Assembly: GCA_016711225.1 (NCBI GenBank)
Contig: JADJTK010000050.1
Coordinates: 252,475-316,474, forward strand
Length of the DNA stretch: 64,000 bases
DNA from: Opitutaceae bacterium
GTDB taxonomy: Bacteria; Verrucomicrobiota; Verrucomicrobiia; Opitutales; Opitutaceae
Direction of reading: 5' to 3'
Position numbers and translations under genes: made by a program. The stretch's first letter is position 1; the number at the start of each line of letters is the position of its first letter. Shown here piece by piece: positions 48,651 to 57,614 of the stretch. The notes under the pieces are model-generated. The model saw nothing but the letters and a program-made list of their open reading frames with translations. It did no database searches and was not told the DNA's origin.

Positions 48651-49718
48651 CTATTTTGCCCGTTCTACCTTCGTCTTGAACAATGGCGACACCAGCACCG
48701 CCCCCAACCCACCGAGCGCCAACCAACCCGCGCTCTTCAGCGCCGAGCCCAGCACCACCTGCGCCATGGCAGTCACCAAGCTGAGCGCAGTCTCGATGGC
48801 GAGCACCGGCACCTCCGGAGGCAACTGAGGGGCGATCAGCACCTGAAAGACCCAGTTGGCCGTCGTCGCGGTCGGCAGGGCGAACACCGCCGCCACCGCC
48901 CCCGCGACCAGGCACGGGATCCCCCACCACAGCAGCAATCCGCGACACGAACGCACGCCAAGCACCGCCACCCCGATCAGCAACACCACGGACACCACCC
49001 AGAGCCAGCGCGCGAGCGAGGCAAACGTCCGGACCTTGCCCCGCAACGCATCCATCGCGCGGTACACGGCCTCCGCCTGCGCCCCCTCCCGGGCGGCAAA
49101 CAGATCCACCGAATCCGGCATCTCCGCCACCGCCGACTGGGCCATCTCGCGAAACCGCTCCCGGACCTCCGGCAGCCGCTCCGGCGGCGGGCAACAGCCC
49201 ACCGGCAAATCCGTCGCCGCCGCCTCGCCCGCACAGGCGGGTTTGGTCTGGAGCACCTTTACGTACTCGTCCTCCAACACACCGCCGGAGATCCGCTGCT
49301 TCAAATCGACAAAGGAGAGGACCACCGCCGGCTTGGGCGCCGCGGAGTTCATGTACCCGAAGAATTGATCGAACACCCCGTCCAGCTGCCCGTTCACGTA
49401 GTCGGCCGGTAGCACCGCGGCGATGAGCCGCCGCACGTCCTGGGTCGGGCACGCCTCCAGCCAACCCGCGAAGTCCCCGGGCGCGGCCGTCGTCGCCCGC
49501 TCGGCCGTCTGGCCGGCGGCGGACTTCGCCCGCCCGATGGTGTCGGCGGCCAGCTCCGGTAGGCGCTCGGCCACCCGCTGCGCGCGCAGGATATCCTTGT
49601 AGGTCTGCGGTTCGAGCATCCGCGTACCGACCGGGCGGAGAAAGACCACCGCCAGGGTTGTGCACACGAACAAGACGGCAAGCACCACCGCAAGGAGACG
49701 GGCGAGGAAGCGCAGCAT
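48651..49718 (-). CDS. integral membrane protein of unknown function
   Basis: 355 residues from ATG 49718. One N-terminal membrane segment (LARLLAVVLAVLFVCTTLAV), a ~200-residue non-membrane part containing QTYKDILRAQRVAERLPELA, then a cluster of C-terminal segments (LWVVSVVLLIGVAVLGV, LLLWWGIPCLVAGAVAAVFAL and one or two more near 300-345), ending with a basic tail. The soluble part has several cysteines (ACPTQ, KPACAG, GCCPPP), which suggests an oxidised extracytoplasmic location. I do not recognise a named family. It stands alone. Confidence 0.75.
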   Translation of the reverse strand: MLRFLARLLAVVLAVLFVCTTLAVVFLRPVGTRMLEPQTYKDILRAQRVAERLPELAADTIGRAKSAAGQTAERATTAAPGDFAGWLEACPTQDVRRLIAAVLPADYVNGQLDGVFDQFFGYMNSAAPKPAVVLSFVDLKQRISGGVLEDEYVKVLQTKPACAGEAAATDLPVGCCPPPERLPEVRERFREMAQSAVAEMPDSVDLFAAREGAQAEAVYRAMDALRGKVRTFASLARWLWVVSVVLLIGVAVLGVRSCRGLLLWWGIPCLVAGAVAAVFALPTATTANWVFQVLIAPQLPPEVPVLAIETALSLVTAMAQVVLGSALKSAGWLALGGLGAVLVSPLFKTKVERAK

Positions 49719-49931
49719 GGTGCTAGTTTCCTAACCACCGACACGTCCCCCGTCCAGCCCGCGCTGGGTGCAGGGAATTCGGAAGTGTCACTTGTGCCAT
49801 GTTGCGGCCCTTCCGCCCGCCTGCGCCCTCCACCCTCCTTCGTCCACGTTCCGCCTTTCGCGATTCCGGCTTCCCATCTGCCGCCCCGGCCTTATGAATC
49901 TCCCCTTCCGGTAACCCCAACTTTCTCCTCG

Positions 49932-50744
49932 ATGAGCAATCCGTATCACATCGTCGTCTGTGGCAGCATCGTCCCCGATCCGCTACAAACTCTCGAACCC
50001 ATCGCCTCGCCCACCGGCCCGGCGCTGAAAAACGAGCTCATGCTCCCCGCCGTGCTCGACCCCTGGGCCGGCCACGCCCTCTTCGAGGCGGCCAATCTCG
50101 CCAAGCAGCTCCCCGGCTCCAAGGTCTGGCTGGTCGCCCTCGGGCCGAAGGCGAAACTCCAACAGGTCCTCATGACCGTCGCCCAGAAGGTCCCCTTCGA
50201 GCTCGTCGCCCTCGACGGCCCCTCCGGTGGCTTCACCGAATCCTTCGAGGTGGCCGCCGCCCTGGCCGAGGCGATCAACGCCATCCCGGCCCTCGACAAG
50301 GCCAAGATGCTCGTATTCGGTGGTTGGGAATCCGCCTCCCGCGGCACCGGTTCGACGATGCAGATGGTCGGCGAACGCCTCGGCGTGATCGACCAGTTCC
50401 AGGGCGTCGACCAGCTCACCGTGAAGCCCGACGGCTCCCTCGAAATCCTCGAGCGCGTCGAGGGCGGCAAACACCAGGTCTCCGTCTGCGCCGGTGCTCC
50501 GGCCCTGCTCGGTTGGGCCACCGGCAACCTTCCCGAACCGGCCAACAACCCCCAGGTGGGCATGCTCAACATGCGCACCGCCATGCCCGCCCTCCAGCGC
50601 GCCAAACCCGCCAAGATCGCCAACGAGGGCCTGACCTTCGCCGGCGTCTCCCTGCCCAAGCAGCGCCGCGAAACCCGGATCGTGAAGGACCTCACCCCCG
50701 ACGCCATCGCCCAGGAACTGGTCGCCTGGATCAAACAGGACTGA
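49932..50744 (+). CDS. etfB: electron transfer flavoprotein beta subunit (divergent)
   Basis: 270 residues from ATG 49932 (MSNPYHIVVCGSIVPDPLQT). Matches the ETF domain by order: LDPWAGHALFEAANLAKQLP, WLVALGPKAKLQQVLMTVAQ, ALAEAINAIPALDKAKMLVF, GSTMQMVGERLGVIDQFQGV, and MPALQRAKPAKI near the end. It lacks the usual ALAMGAD and DGDTAQVG strings, so it is off the main branch. EtfAB pass electrons between dehydrogenases and the quinone pool or other carriers. 143 bp before etfA; a further pair of text-like repeats (50760, 50848) lies in that spacer. Confidence 0.88.
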   Translation: MSNPYHIVVCGSIVPDPLQTLEPIASPTGPALKNELMLPAVLDPWAGHALFEAANLAKQLPGSKVWLVALGPKAKLQQVLMTVAQKVPFELVALDGPSGGFTESFEVAAALAEAINAIPALDKAKMLVFGGWESASRGTGSTMQMVGERLGVIDQFQGVDQLTVKPDGSLEILERVEGGKHQVSVCAGAPALLGWATGNLPEPANNPQVGMLNMRTAMPALQRAKPAKIANEGLTFAGVSLPKQRRETRIVKDLTPDAIAQELVAWIKQD

Positions 50745-50887
50745 CCGCTGCGCAGCGTAGTTGGCAGCTGGAGATTGGAAGTTGGTTCGGACTTTCGGCG
50801 TACCTCGCCGATCCCGGCCAAGCTCGACCGACTCTCCATGAACGACCAACTACCAAACCCCAACTACCAACTTCTTCCACCCGTCCC

Positions 50888-51919
50888 ATGGAAACCATCC
50901 TCTTTCTCGCCTTCACCGAAGCCGACGGCTCGCTGGGCCAACTCGCCCTCGAAACCCTCTCCGCTGCGCAATCCCTGGCCACCTCGCTGACCGGCTCGAA
51001 GTTCGTCGCCGGCCTCATCGGCGCCACGGTGCAGCCCGCCGCCGAAGCCATCGCCACCAGCGGCGTCGTCCGCCTTCTCGGGGTATCTGGAGTGGAGTTC
51101 GCCCAGTCGCGCTACTCCACCGACGCGGCCGCCGCCGAGGCCATCGCCAAGTCCGCCGGGGCCACCATCATCCTCGCCCCCGCCGGCTCCCGCGCCAACC
51201 GCACCCTCGCCGGCGTCGCCCAACGCCTCGGTGGTCGCATCGACACCCACGTCACCGCCCTTGCTGCCACCGACGGCAAACCCGCCGTCACTCGCTGGTA
51301 TTACCGCCAACGGATGGAAGGGGTGCTCTCCCGCTCCTCCCGGCCCTGGATCGTGTTGTTGGAGTCCGGTTGCGCCCCCGCCTACGCAGGCCCCGCGGGC
51401 AGCGCCACCGTCGAGGGCGTACTCGTAGCCCTGCCCCATATCCGCACGGAGGTCACCGGCCTCAAATCCCCGCCCGCCGACCAGCAGACCATCCGCCCCG
51501 ACGCGAAGCTGCTCCTGGTCGCCGGCGCCGGCTGGACCAAGAAACAGCCCGACGGCCAGGCCCATGCCGCCGAGGCCGAACAGCTCATCCTCGGTTTCCT
51601 GCAGCAAGCGCAGGCCTCCCTCGGCAGCACCAAGTCGCTGGTCGACCTCAGCGGCGAAGGCCAGGCCGTGCTCAAGTTCATGACGCACCTCAACCAAGTC
51701 GGCCAGACCGGCTCCACGCCGCGCCACCAGAAGGGCCTGGCCACCTGCTGCCACGGCGAGGAGCCGCACACCGTCGGCTGGCGTTTCATCAACGAGCGCC
51801 GCGCCATCAATCTCAACGCCGCCTGCAGTTGGGCCCAGGGCAAGGCCGACGTGCTCTACGTGGCCGACGCCTTCGAGGTGCTGCGCAAGGTCAACGCTCT
51901 GCTCGGCGCCACTTCCTGA
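50888..51919 (+). CDS. etfA: electron transfer flavoprotein alpha subunit (divergent)
   Basis: 343 residues from ATG 50888 (METILFLAFTEADGSLGQLA). The N-terminal ETF domain includes SAGATIILAPAGSRANRTLA and LGGRIDTHVTALAATDGKPA. The C-terminal FAD part keeps NQVGQTG, but where standard EtfA has SGAxQH...AINxDxxAPIFxxADxGI it has LATCCHGEEPHTVGWRFINE and ADVLYVADAFEVLRKVNALL. FAD binding may differ. Pairs with the upstream divergent etfB and is followed closely by a DUF362 protein, suggesting a specialised electron-transfer unit. Confidence 0.85.
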   Translation: METILFLAFTEADGSLGQLALETLSAAQSLATSLTGSKFVAGLIGATVQPAAEAIATSGVVRLLGVSGVEFAQSRYSTDAAAAEAIAKSAGATIILAPAGSRANRTLAGVAQRLGGRIDTHVTALAATDGKPAVTRWYYRQRMEGVLSRSSRPWIVLLESGCAPAYAGPAGSATVEGVLVALPHIRTEVTGLKSPPADQQTIRPDAKLLLVAGAGWTKKQPDGQAHAAEAEQLILGFLQQAQASLGSTKSLVDLSGEGQAVLKFMTHLNQVGQTGSTPRHQKGLATCCHGEEPHTVGWRFINERRAINLNAACSWAQGKADVLYVADAFEVLRKVNALLGATS

Positions 51920-51932
51920 TTCCCCCCGGTCG

Positions 51933-52887
51933 TCACGCGCCCTGCGCGCGGCGGTCTTGGCGGCGGTTGCTCCGGCAGCCGCCGCCTTTTTCTTTCCCTC
52001 CGTCGTGGCGCCAGTCGCCAAGAATTGCGTTTCCGAAACCGACGCCATTGCGGACGGTCTCGCGAACGACGTTACGCTCGGGACGTGAGGGCGCCGACAC
52101 CTTCGCTGCCACCCAACGCGCGATCGCACTGGCCGGCGGCATCGGCCGCTTCGTGAAGCCCGGCGCCAAGGTCGGCCTGCTCATCAACGCCCCCAACTGG
52201 TGGCGCAAGCCCGGCTCCTTCACCACGCCGGATGTCACCCTCGCCGTCCTCCAGCTCTGCCTCGAGGCGGGCGCCGCCGAAATCACCTACATCATCGACC
52301 CGGCCAACGACTACTGGACACGCACGACCCTCGGCGCGCAGTACCCAAAGCTCACCGCCGCCGGCCGCCGGAACCCCGGCGAGTGGACCGAGGTCGAGAT
52401 TCCTGGCGGAGTCTCGCTCAAGAAGGCCAAGGTCAATCGCACCTACCTGGACTGCGAGGTGCTGCTCAACCTGCCCATCGCCAAGCACCACGCCGGCACC
52501 GGCTTCAGCGGCTGCCTGAAGAACACGATGGGGGCCTGCCACCGCACCACCAACCAGTTCTTCCACAACGGCTCCGGCGCGAAGGGCGAATACGAGGACA
52601 TCACCTTCCTCTCCCAATGCATCGCCGACGTGAATCTTCTGCGCCGCCCCACCCTCAACGTCTGCGACGGTACCGAATTTCTTCTCACCAATGGCCCCGC
52701 CGGCCCCGGCGAACTGCGGCAGGCCCATAAGGTGATCGTCGGCGTCAACCCGGTCTCAGTCGACGCCTACGGCTGCACCCTGCTCGGTCTCGCCGCCGCC
52801 AAGGTTGCCATGATCGGCCTGGCCTCCGCCCACGGCCTCGGCCAACCCGACCTCGGCCGGCTCACTCTGCGCGAGGAGAAGCTCTGA
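51933..52887 (+). pseudogene. DUF362 domain protein, exported, frame break near the N-terminus
   Basis: From ~52086 to 52887 one frame encodes a DUF362 protein: GIGRFVKPGAKVGLLINAPN, TPDVTLAVLQLCLEAGAAEI, LLNLPIAKHHAGTGFSGCLK, NTMGACHRTTNQFFHNGSGA and VGVNPVSVDAYGCTLLGL. Upstream, in another frame, 51933-52085 reads like a signal peptide (LRAAVLAAVAPAAAAFFFPS VVAP). A single indel near 52080-52090 would join the two. No ATG is obvious for the signal-peptide frame, so the true start is uncertain. DUF362 proteins often accompany iron-sulfur redox systems; the role here is inferred only from the adjacent etfBA. Confidence 0.7.
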
Positions 52888-53118
52888 GCGCAGCCCTCCG
52901 GCCGTTCCTCAGTAGGCAACGTGCTCGCGCCCCCTCCTCTAGGCCGTTCCCAACCGCGCGCTCGCGGTTGCATCAGGCTCGAGATTCCGCGCGATTCGCA
53001 CGGCGCTCCTGAGCCAAACGTAAGCCCGTAACCGCACACGAGCCGGCACCCGGCGCGCTCCACCAGTCTCCGTATTGCGGCTCATCCGCCCCTGCAATTC
53101 GGCGCTCCTGCCGCCGGT

Positions 53119-54636
53119 TCAATGCCGCGCCATCAGGGCCGGCACCGACTTGGCAATCTTCACCGAGGGTGCGCTGCCCGGGGCAGCTGTCTTCTCCCGA
53201 TGCGCCGGCACGGCGGCCGAGCCAGGTGCGGCCATGCCAGTCGAGAGGCCCGCCAACCTGTTGAGCTCCTCAACCGCGCCCACCAAAGCCGAAGCCTGCT
53301 GGAAAAGCTCCTGGGCCGAGGAGGCCGTCTCCTCCGCACTAGCGGCATTACCCTGCGTGACATGGTCCATCGCCGAGACCGCCGTGTTGAGCTGGACCAG
53401 CCCCGTGCTCTGCTCATCGCTGGCGGTGGCGATTTCGGTAATGAGTTCGTCGGTGCGCCGAATGCGGGTGACGATCTCCTCCAACGCCGAGCCCACCTTG
53501 TCGCTGATACGCACACCCTCCCCGGTGCGCTGCACCGCATCCTCGATTTTGGCGGCGGTCTCGCGGGCCGCCACCGCACTGCGCTGGGCGAGGCTGCGGA
53601 CCTCTTCGGCCACGACGGCAAAACCGGCCCCCGCCTCGCCCGCCCGGGCGGCCTCGACGGCGGCATTGAGCGCGAGGATGTTCGTTTGGAAGGCGATCTC
53701 GTCGATGGTCTTGATGATCGAGGCGATTTGATCGGAGGAAGTCTTGATGGCCGCCACGGCGGCAGTCATTTGCTGCATGTCGTTGTGCCCGCTCTCGGCG
53801 GACGTACGCGTCTCGCGCACGAGCTCGCGGGCATGACTGGCATTTTCGGCGTTGCGCCGGGTCATGCCGGCAATCTCCTCCAACGTGGCGCTGGTTTCCT
53901 CGAGAGTGGCGGCCTGCTTGTTGGCTCCCTCCGCAAGCTGCTGGCTCGTGCCACCGAGCTCACCGAGGGTCTCCTCCAAGCGTGCGCTCATGCGGCCGAG
54001 CGAAACCGCAGTATCGGCCAACCGGTGCGCGATGCGCCGCCGCAAGGCCCAGCCAAACACCACCAGTGCGAACACCGCCACCACGGCAACCGCCACGATC
54101 GCCAGGCTGGCGCGGTTATGGGCGGCGGCCGCGCGGTCGAGTCTCGCGTCCAAAATCTTCTGTTTCGCCTGCAGGGCGGCCTCCATTGCCCGTCCCAGCT
54201 CAGTCGTGGCGGGCGCCACCTCCTGCATCATGAACTCGGAGGCGCGGCCGGCGTCGCCCATCAGCACCGCCTCCGTCGCCCGTTTCTCCTGCGTGGCGAG
54301 CTTCTGCCAGGCCGCCATGACGGTGGAATCGGCCAGCCCCTCGAGCGACTTGGCCACCGCCAGATCCGCGCTCTTCACCTTGCCGAGCAGCTGTTCGATC
54401 TCGTCGGGGTCGCGGGAGCGCACCATGGTCTCCACCTGGGCTCGACCGGCCGCAAGCTCCGCTCGCAGCGCGTTGAAGTCCTGAAAACTGGCGACAACCG
54501 CGTGCATCAAACGCTCCTGATCCCGCTGCTGGCTGCGGGCGGTGGTAAACAGCAATGCCGTGGTGCCGAAGGCAACCACGGCAAAACCGAGCACCAACAG
54601 ATCGATCAGACGGGGCAGGCTACGCGTGGTGGCCAT
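53119..54636 (-). CDS. methyl-accepting chemotaxis protein
   Basis: 505 residues. Membrane segment ~13-32 (LLVLGFAVVAFGTTALLFTT), periplasmic helical sensor ~33-175 of the four-helix-bundle type (FNALRAELAAGRAQVETMVR, EKRATEAVLMGDAGRAS), second membrane segment ~178-200 (LAIVAVAVVAVFALVVFGWA), then the cytoplasmic coiled-coil. The signalling tip reads IDEIAFQTNILALNAAVEAA with RAGEAGAGFAVVAEEVRSLA. No HAMP-like conserved DExG is evident and no CheR-binding pentapeptide at the C-terminus (ends ALMARH). It follows a small exported Cache-like protein gene 28 bp upstream, and no che genes are in the window. Confidence 0.95.
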   Translation of the reverse strand: MATTRSLPRLIDLLVLGFAVVAFGTTALLFTTARSQQRDQERLMHAVVASFQDFNALRAELAAGRAQVETMVRSRDPDEIEQLLGKVKSADLAVAKSLEGLADSTVMAAWQKLATQEKRATEAVLMGDAGRASEFMMQEVAPATTELGRAMEAALQAKQKILDARLDRAAAAHNRASLAIVAVAVVAVFALVVFGWALRRRIAHRLADTAVSLGRMSARLEETLGELGGTSQQLAEGANKQAATLEETSATLEEIAGMTRRNAENASHARELVRETRTSAESGHNDMQQMTAAVAAIKTSSDQIASIIKTIDEIAFQTNILALNAAVEAARAGEAGAGFAVVAEEVRSLAQRSAVAARETAAKIEDAVQRTGEGVRISDKVGSALEEIVTRIRRTDELITEIATASDEQSTGLVQLNTAVSAMDHVTQGNAASAEETASSAQELFQQASALVGAVEELNRLAGLSTGMAAPGSAAVPAHREKTAAPGSAPSVKIAKSVPALMARH

Positions 54637-54664
54637 GGGGAAACGGAGGCGCAGCGGAGCCGGT

Positions 54665-55216
54665 TCAGTTCTTCATCTTCGTGACGCTCAGGCCAACGAC
54701 GAGGGAGCCGATCGGCTTGCCTCCATCGAGCACCGGTACGGCCACCTGCACCTGTTGGAGACCGGTGGATTCATCGACCTCGATCTCGCCCTGCCAGGTT
54801 TTGCCCTGCATGGGCTGGTCGTGCTTGGGCTTGCCCTGGTGGCTCCAATTGGAGGGCTTGGTCAGGAAGGCGATCTTGGTGCCGTCCGCACCGGAAAGAA
54901 AAGCCTCCGAAACGAACCCGGACTTCTTCTCCTTCAATATCGCGCCGGTGGGATTCTTCGAGAACGAGCGCACATAGGGGTCGAGCAAGGTCAGCGCTTT
55001 CCATTTGTCCTGGGTCATCGCCTGCGCTTCCGCCGAGGGGGCGGCGTTATGGGCCTTCACCGCCGCGACAACGGTAGGATCGGCGGCAAGACTGGTCGCT
55101 GCCGCGATCTCGGCATCGATCTTCGCCTGTACAGCGGGCTCCACTTGGGCTTGCAGCATCGGTACGAGACACAGAGCGGCAAATGCCGCGAAGAGGACGG
55201 TCAGTTTGGTTTTCAT
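54665..55216 (-). CDS. exported single-domain Cache/PDC-like sensor protein
   Basis: 183 residues from ATG 55216 with signal peptide KLTVLFAAFAALCLVPMLQA (cleavage ~24). The rest is an all-periplasmic domain: helix ADPTVVAAVKAHNAAPSAEA, then DPYVRSFSKNPTGAILKEKK, SWQGEIEVDESTGLQQVQVA-like strands and PVLDGGKPIGSLVVGLSV. This is the sheet pattern of the Cache/PDC sensor fold that normally forms part of chemoreceptors and kinases. No membrane anchor. It is co-transcribed with the MCP at 53119, so it may bind a ligand and present it to that receptor. Confidence 0.8.
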   Translation of the reverse strand: MKTKLTVLFAAFAALCLVPMLQAQVEPAVQAKIDAEIAAATSLAADPTVVAAVKAHNAAPSAEAQAMTQDKWKALTLLDPYVRSFSKNPTGAILKEKKSGFVSEAFLSGADGTKIAFLTKPSNWSHQGKPKHDQPMQGKTWQGEIEVDESTGLQQVQVAVPVLDGGKPIGSLVVGLSVTKMKN

Positions 55217-55441
55217 GGGAAGTGGGAAGAAAGCGACAAACGTATCGGCCGCTGGGGCGGATAATTGAGGGGAAGCCCCCGGGAATGCACCCAGGCACGC
55301 GACGAAGCGGGTAAGGCCGCGGTCTGCGACCGGCCACACCCTTGCGGCCGCAGCCGCACTCCAACGGCCGGCCACAGACCGGCCCTACTCAGCAAGCGCT
55401 TCGTTGCGGTGATGCCGTCAATTGCGTTGGTGCGAACCCAC

Positions 55442-56212
55442 TCACAGCTCCATGGCTCGCAGCGTCCAGTAGTCGTCGGAGAGGTTGCGATCCTCCAGAT
55501 ACGCATAGGGCATCGTGAAGTAGCCGCCCAGGCCCCAATCCGAACCCCAGGAATTGCGGATGGTGAAGCGCTTCGCGGACTCGTTGTAGCCAACCGCCAT
55601 GACCGCGTGGCCGCCCAGGGCCCGCTCAGCGGGTCGGGGCAGGTCAAGCACCCCCGTCCGCTCAACCCCAGCGGACTCGAAGGCGTCGTAAACGGTGAAG
55701 CCAAAGACGAAGGGGAAACCCTCGGCTAGGCAGCGCCGCATCTCCAGCAGGGTCACGATACGATGATACGAGAGCACCTGGTGTTGGAGTGCTTCCTTGA
55801 AGCAGGGTATCGGCGGCTTTGCGGTGAACTTGCCGATGACATAGGGCCACTTCTTCTCCGTGCAGACTCCCTGCTTGACGAGCGACTTCACCCCGTCGCG
55901 GATGGCCGCGCCCGCGTCCTCGTTGATCGTGCCCTCCATGGCGCGCTCGTTGTAGTACACGAATAGCCGGCTCAGATTGGTGACTCGCCGGCCGGCCTGT
56001 TTCTCCAGAAACTCGAGGTTGCCCACGAGGGCGTTGGCCGTGCAACTGCCCAGTTCCCCCTGGTTCTCCACGGCCGAGCAGCCGCTTCGCAGGTCGACGA
56101 GGGCCGGCAATTTCTTCGGGGGCTTGGCGATGGCGGCGTAGAGTTTGTCGCGATAGTCCGGGCGGTCCGGCGTCCAGCCGTACCACGTATTGACCTGGCT
56201 TGGCTTGCTCAT
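55442..56212 (-). CDS. papain-like C1 family cysteine peptidase
   Basis: 256 residues. QGELGSCTANA holds the oxyanion Gln51 and nucleophile Cys57; GGHAVMAVGY has His202; TIRNSWGSDWG has Asn220: a complete C1A triad in order. There is no signal peptide or propeptide: the frame begins MSKPSQVNTWYGWTPDRPDY, the DxRD start typical of bacterial C1A proteins without a prosegment. Either cytoplasmic or exported by another route. It stands alone with a 397-bp spacer upstream. Substrate unknown. Confidence 0.92.
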   Translation of the reverse strand: MSKPSQVNTWYGWTPDRPDYRDKLYAAIAKPPKKLPALVDLRSGCSAVENQGELGSCTANALVGNLEFLEKQAGRRVTNLSRLFVYYNERAMEGTINEDAGAAIRDGVKSLVKQGVCTEKKWPYVIGKFTAKPPIPCFKEALQHQVLSYHRIVTLLEMRRCLAEGFPFVFGFTVYDAFESAGVERTGVLDLPRPAERALGGHAVMAVGYNESAKRFTIRNSWGSDWGLGGYFTMPYAYLEDRNLSDDYWTLRAMEL

Positions 56213-56609
56213 GGTCGATGCTCCGTTGGTGGTTCAGGATTCCGTTCCAACGGGTGGACCGTCGCGAACGGCCGGGGGGGCCGCCCGGCCCCGTCGCGGG
56301 TAGCGGCGCCGGACGCGCTAGATGTATCCGCTTCGTCGAAATAGACAACCGGAACCCGGCCACCGAAAAGTGCAGCTGCACCGCCCCCCAGCCAAGGATT
56401 TCGCCCAGCAACTGCCGGGTTCTAGCCTACTGGCCCTTCGGTCGCGGCGCGAAGGCGGGCGCAGCAGAAACAACCTCCACGGGCGCAAGAAACCGCCGCA
56501 GAAACGCCTCGATCGCATTGAGCGGCGACACCCGGTGTCAGGCGGAGCCAACTCGCCCTCCCCGAAAAGAAAGCATGACGCGGCGCGCGTTCGTTGGTAG
56601 CGCAACAGC
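56213..56609. other. 397-bp divergent spacer, nothing recognised
   Basis: Between the C1 peptidase (minus) and glycosyltransferase (plus). Contains a G-run (56270-56280) and GC-rich DNA; the ORFs in it have no family-like sequence. Confidence 0.45.
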
Positions 56610-57485
56610 ATGGCGCAAGTCCCGGTCTCCATTCTCATCCCGATCAAGAACGAGGCCGCCAACCTGCCCCGCTGCCTGCAGTCGGTCGCCTGGGCCGACG
56701 AAATCATCGTGGTCGACTCCCAGAGCACGGACGGCAGCCAGGCCATCGCCGCCGCCCACGGCGCCCAGGTTGTGCAGTTCGCCTTCAACGGCACTTGGCC
56801 AAAGAAGAAGAACTGGGCCTTGGAGAACCTCCCCTTTCCGGCACGAATGGGTCTTTATTCTCGATGCCGACGAGGTGCTGCCCCCCGGCACCGAGGCGGA
56901 ATTCCGCGCCATCGTCGCCGACCCGGCGCATCCAACCAACGGCTACTGGATCAACCGCCGCTTCATGTTCATGGGGAGTTGGCTGCGCCACGCCTACTAC
57001 CCCAACTGGAATCTGCGGCTCTTCCGCCACCGGCTCGGCCGCTACGAACGGCTCGTGCAGGGCGCCACCGCCAGCGGCGACAACGAGGTGCACGAGCACA
57101 TCGTCGTGCAGGGCGCCACCGGACGCCTGCGCGCCGAGATGGACCACTACGCCTTTCCCTCCGTCGATGTCTTTGTCGAGAAGCACAACCGCTACTCCAA
57201 CTGGGAGGCCCACCTCGCCCTTGAGGACGCGCTCGGCCAGCGCGGCACCGCCCTGCAGGCCGGCGCGGTATCATGGAGGCGGCGACTCAAGGCCTGGTCG
57301 CGCCACCTGCCGCTGCGGCCGACCCTGCGCTTCTTCTACGTCTACCTCTTCCAGTTCGGTTTCCTCGACGGCCGGCCGGGCTACTACTTCGCCCGCCTGC
57401 ATGGTTTCTACGAATTCCTCGCGGTGGCCAAGACCCATGAGCTGCGCCGGGCGCCCGCGCCGCCCGCCACGGCGCGCAAGATTAA
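56610..57485 (+). pseudogene. family 2 glycosyltransferase, one frameshift
   Basis: ATG 56610 reads MAQVPVSILIPIKNEAANLP, RCLQSVAWADEIIVVDSQST, and KNWALENLPF. At TTTCCGG (~56836-56840) one surplus base moves the sense to another frame: RHEWVFILDADEVLPPGTEA (the DxD motif), GYWINRRFMFMGSWLRHAYY, HEHIVVQGATGRLRAEMDHY and YVYLFQFGFLDGRPGYYFAR. This is the WaaE/KdtX-like GT2 type acting on lipopolysaccharide or exopolysaccharide. The true stop is unclear: the second frame runs on past 57485, where a TAA lies in the starting frame, and into the next gene. About 290 residues when repaired. Confidence 0.8.
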
Positions 57486-57614
57486 GCCGCGGGACGGGCG
57501 ACAATCCCACCGCTATCACGACCACGCCGTTTCGCCCCGGCCCTGTTGCGCGCCATTGCCTTTCCCCGCACTGCCTCACCTTGGAGCCGAATGGTTCTGG
57601 CGAGTTTCCCCACT

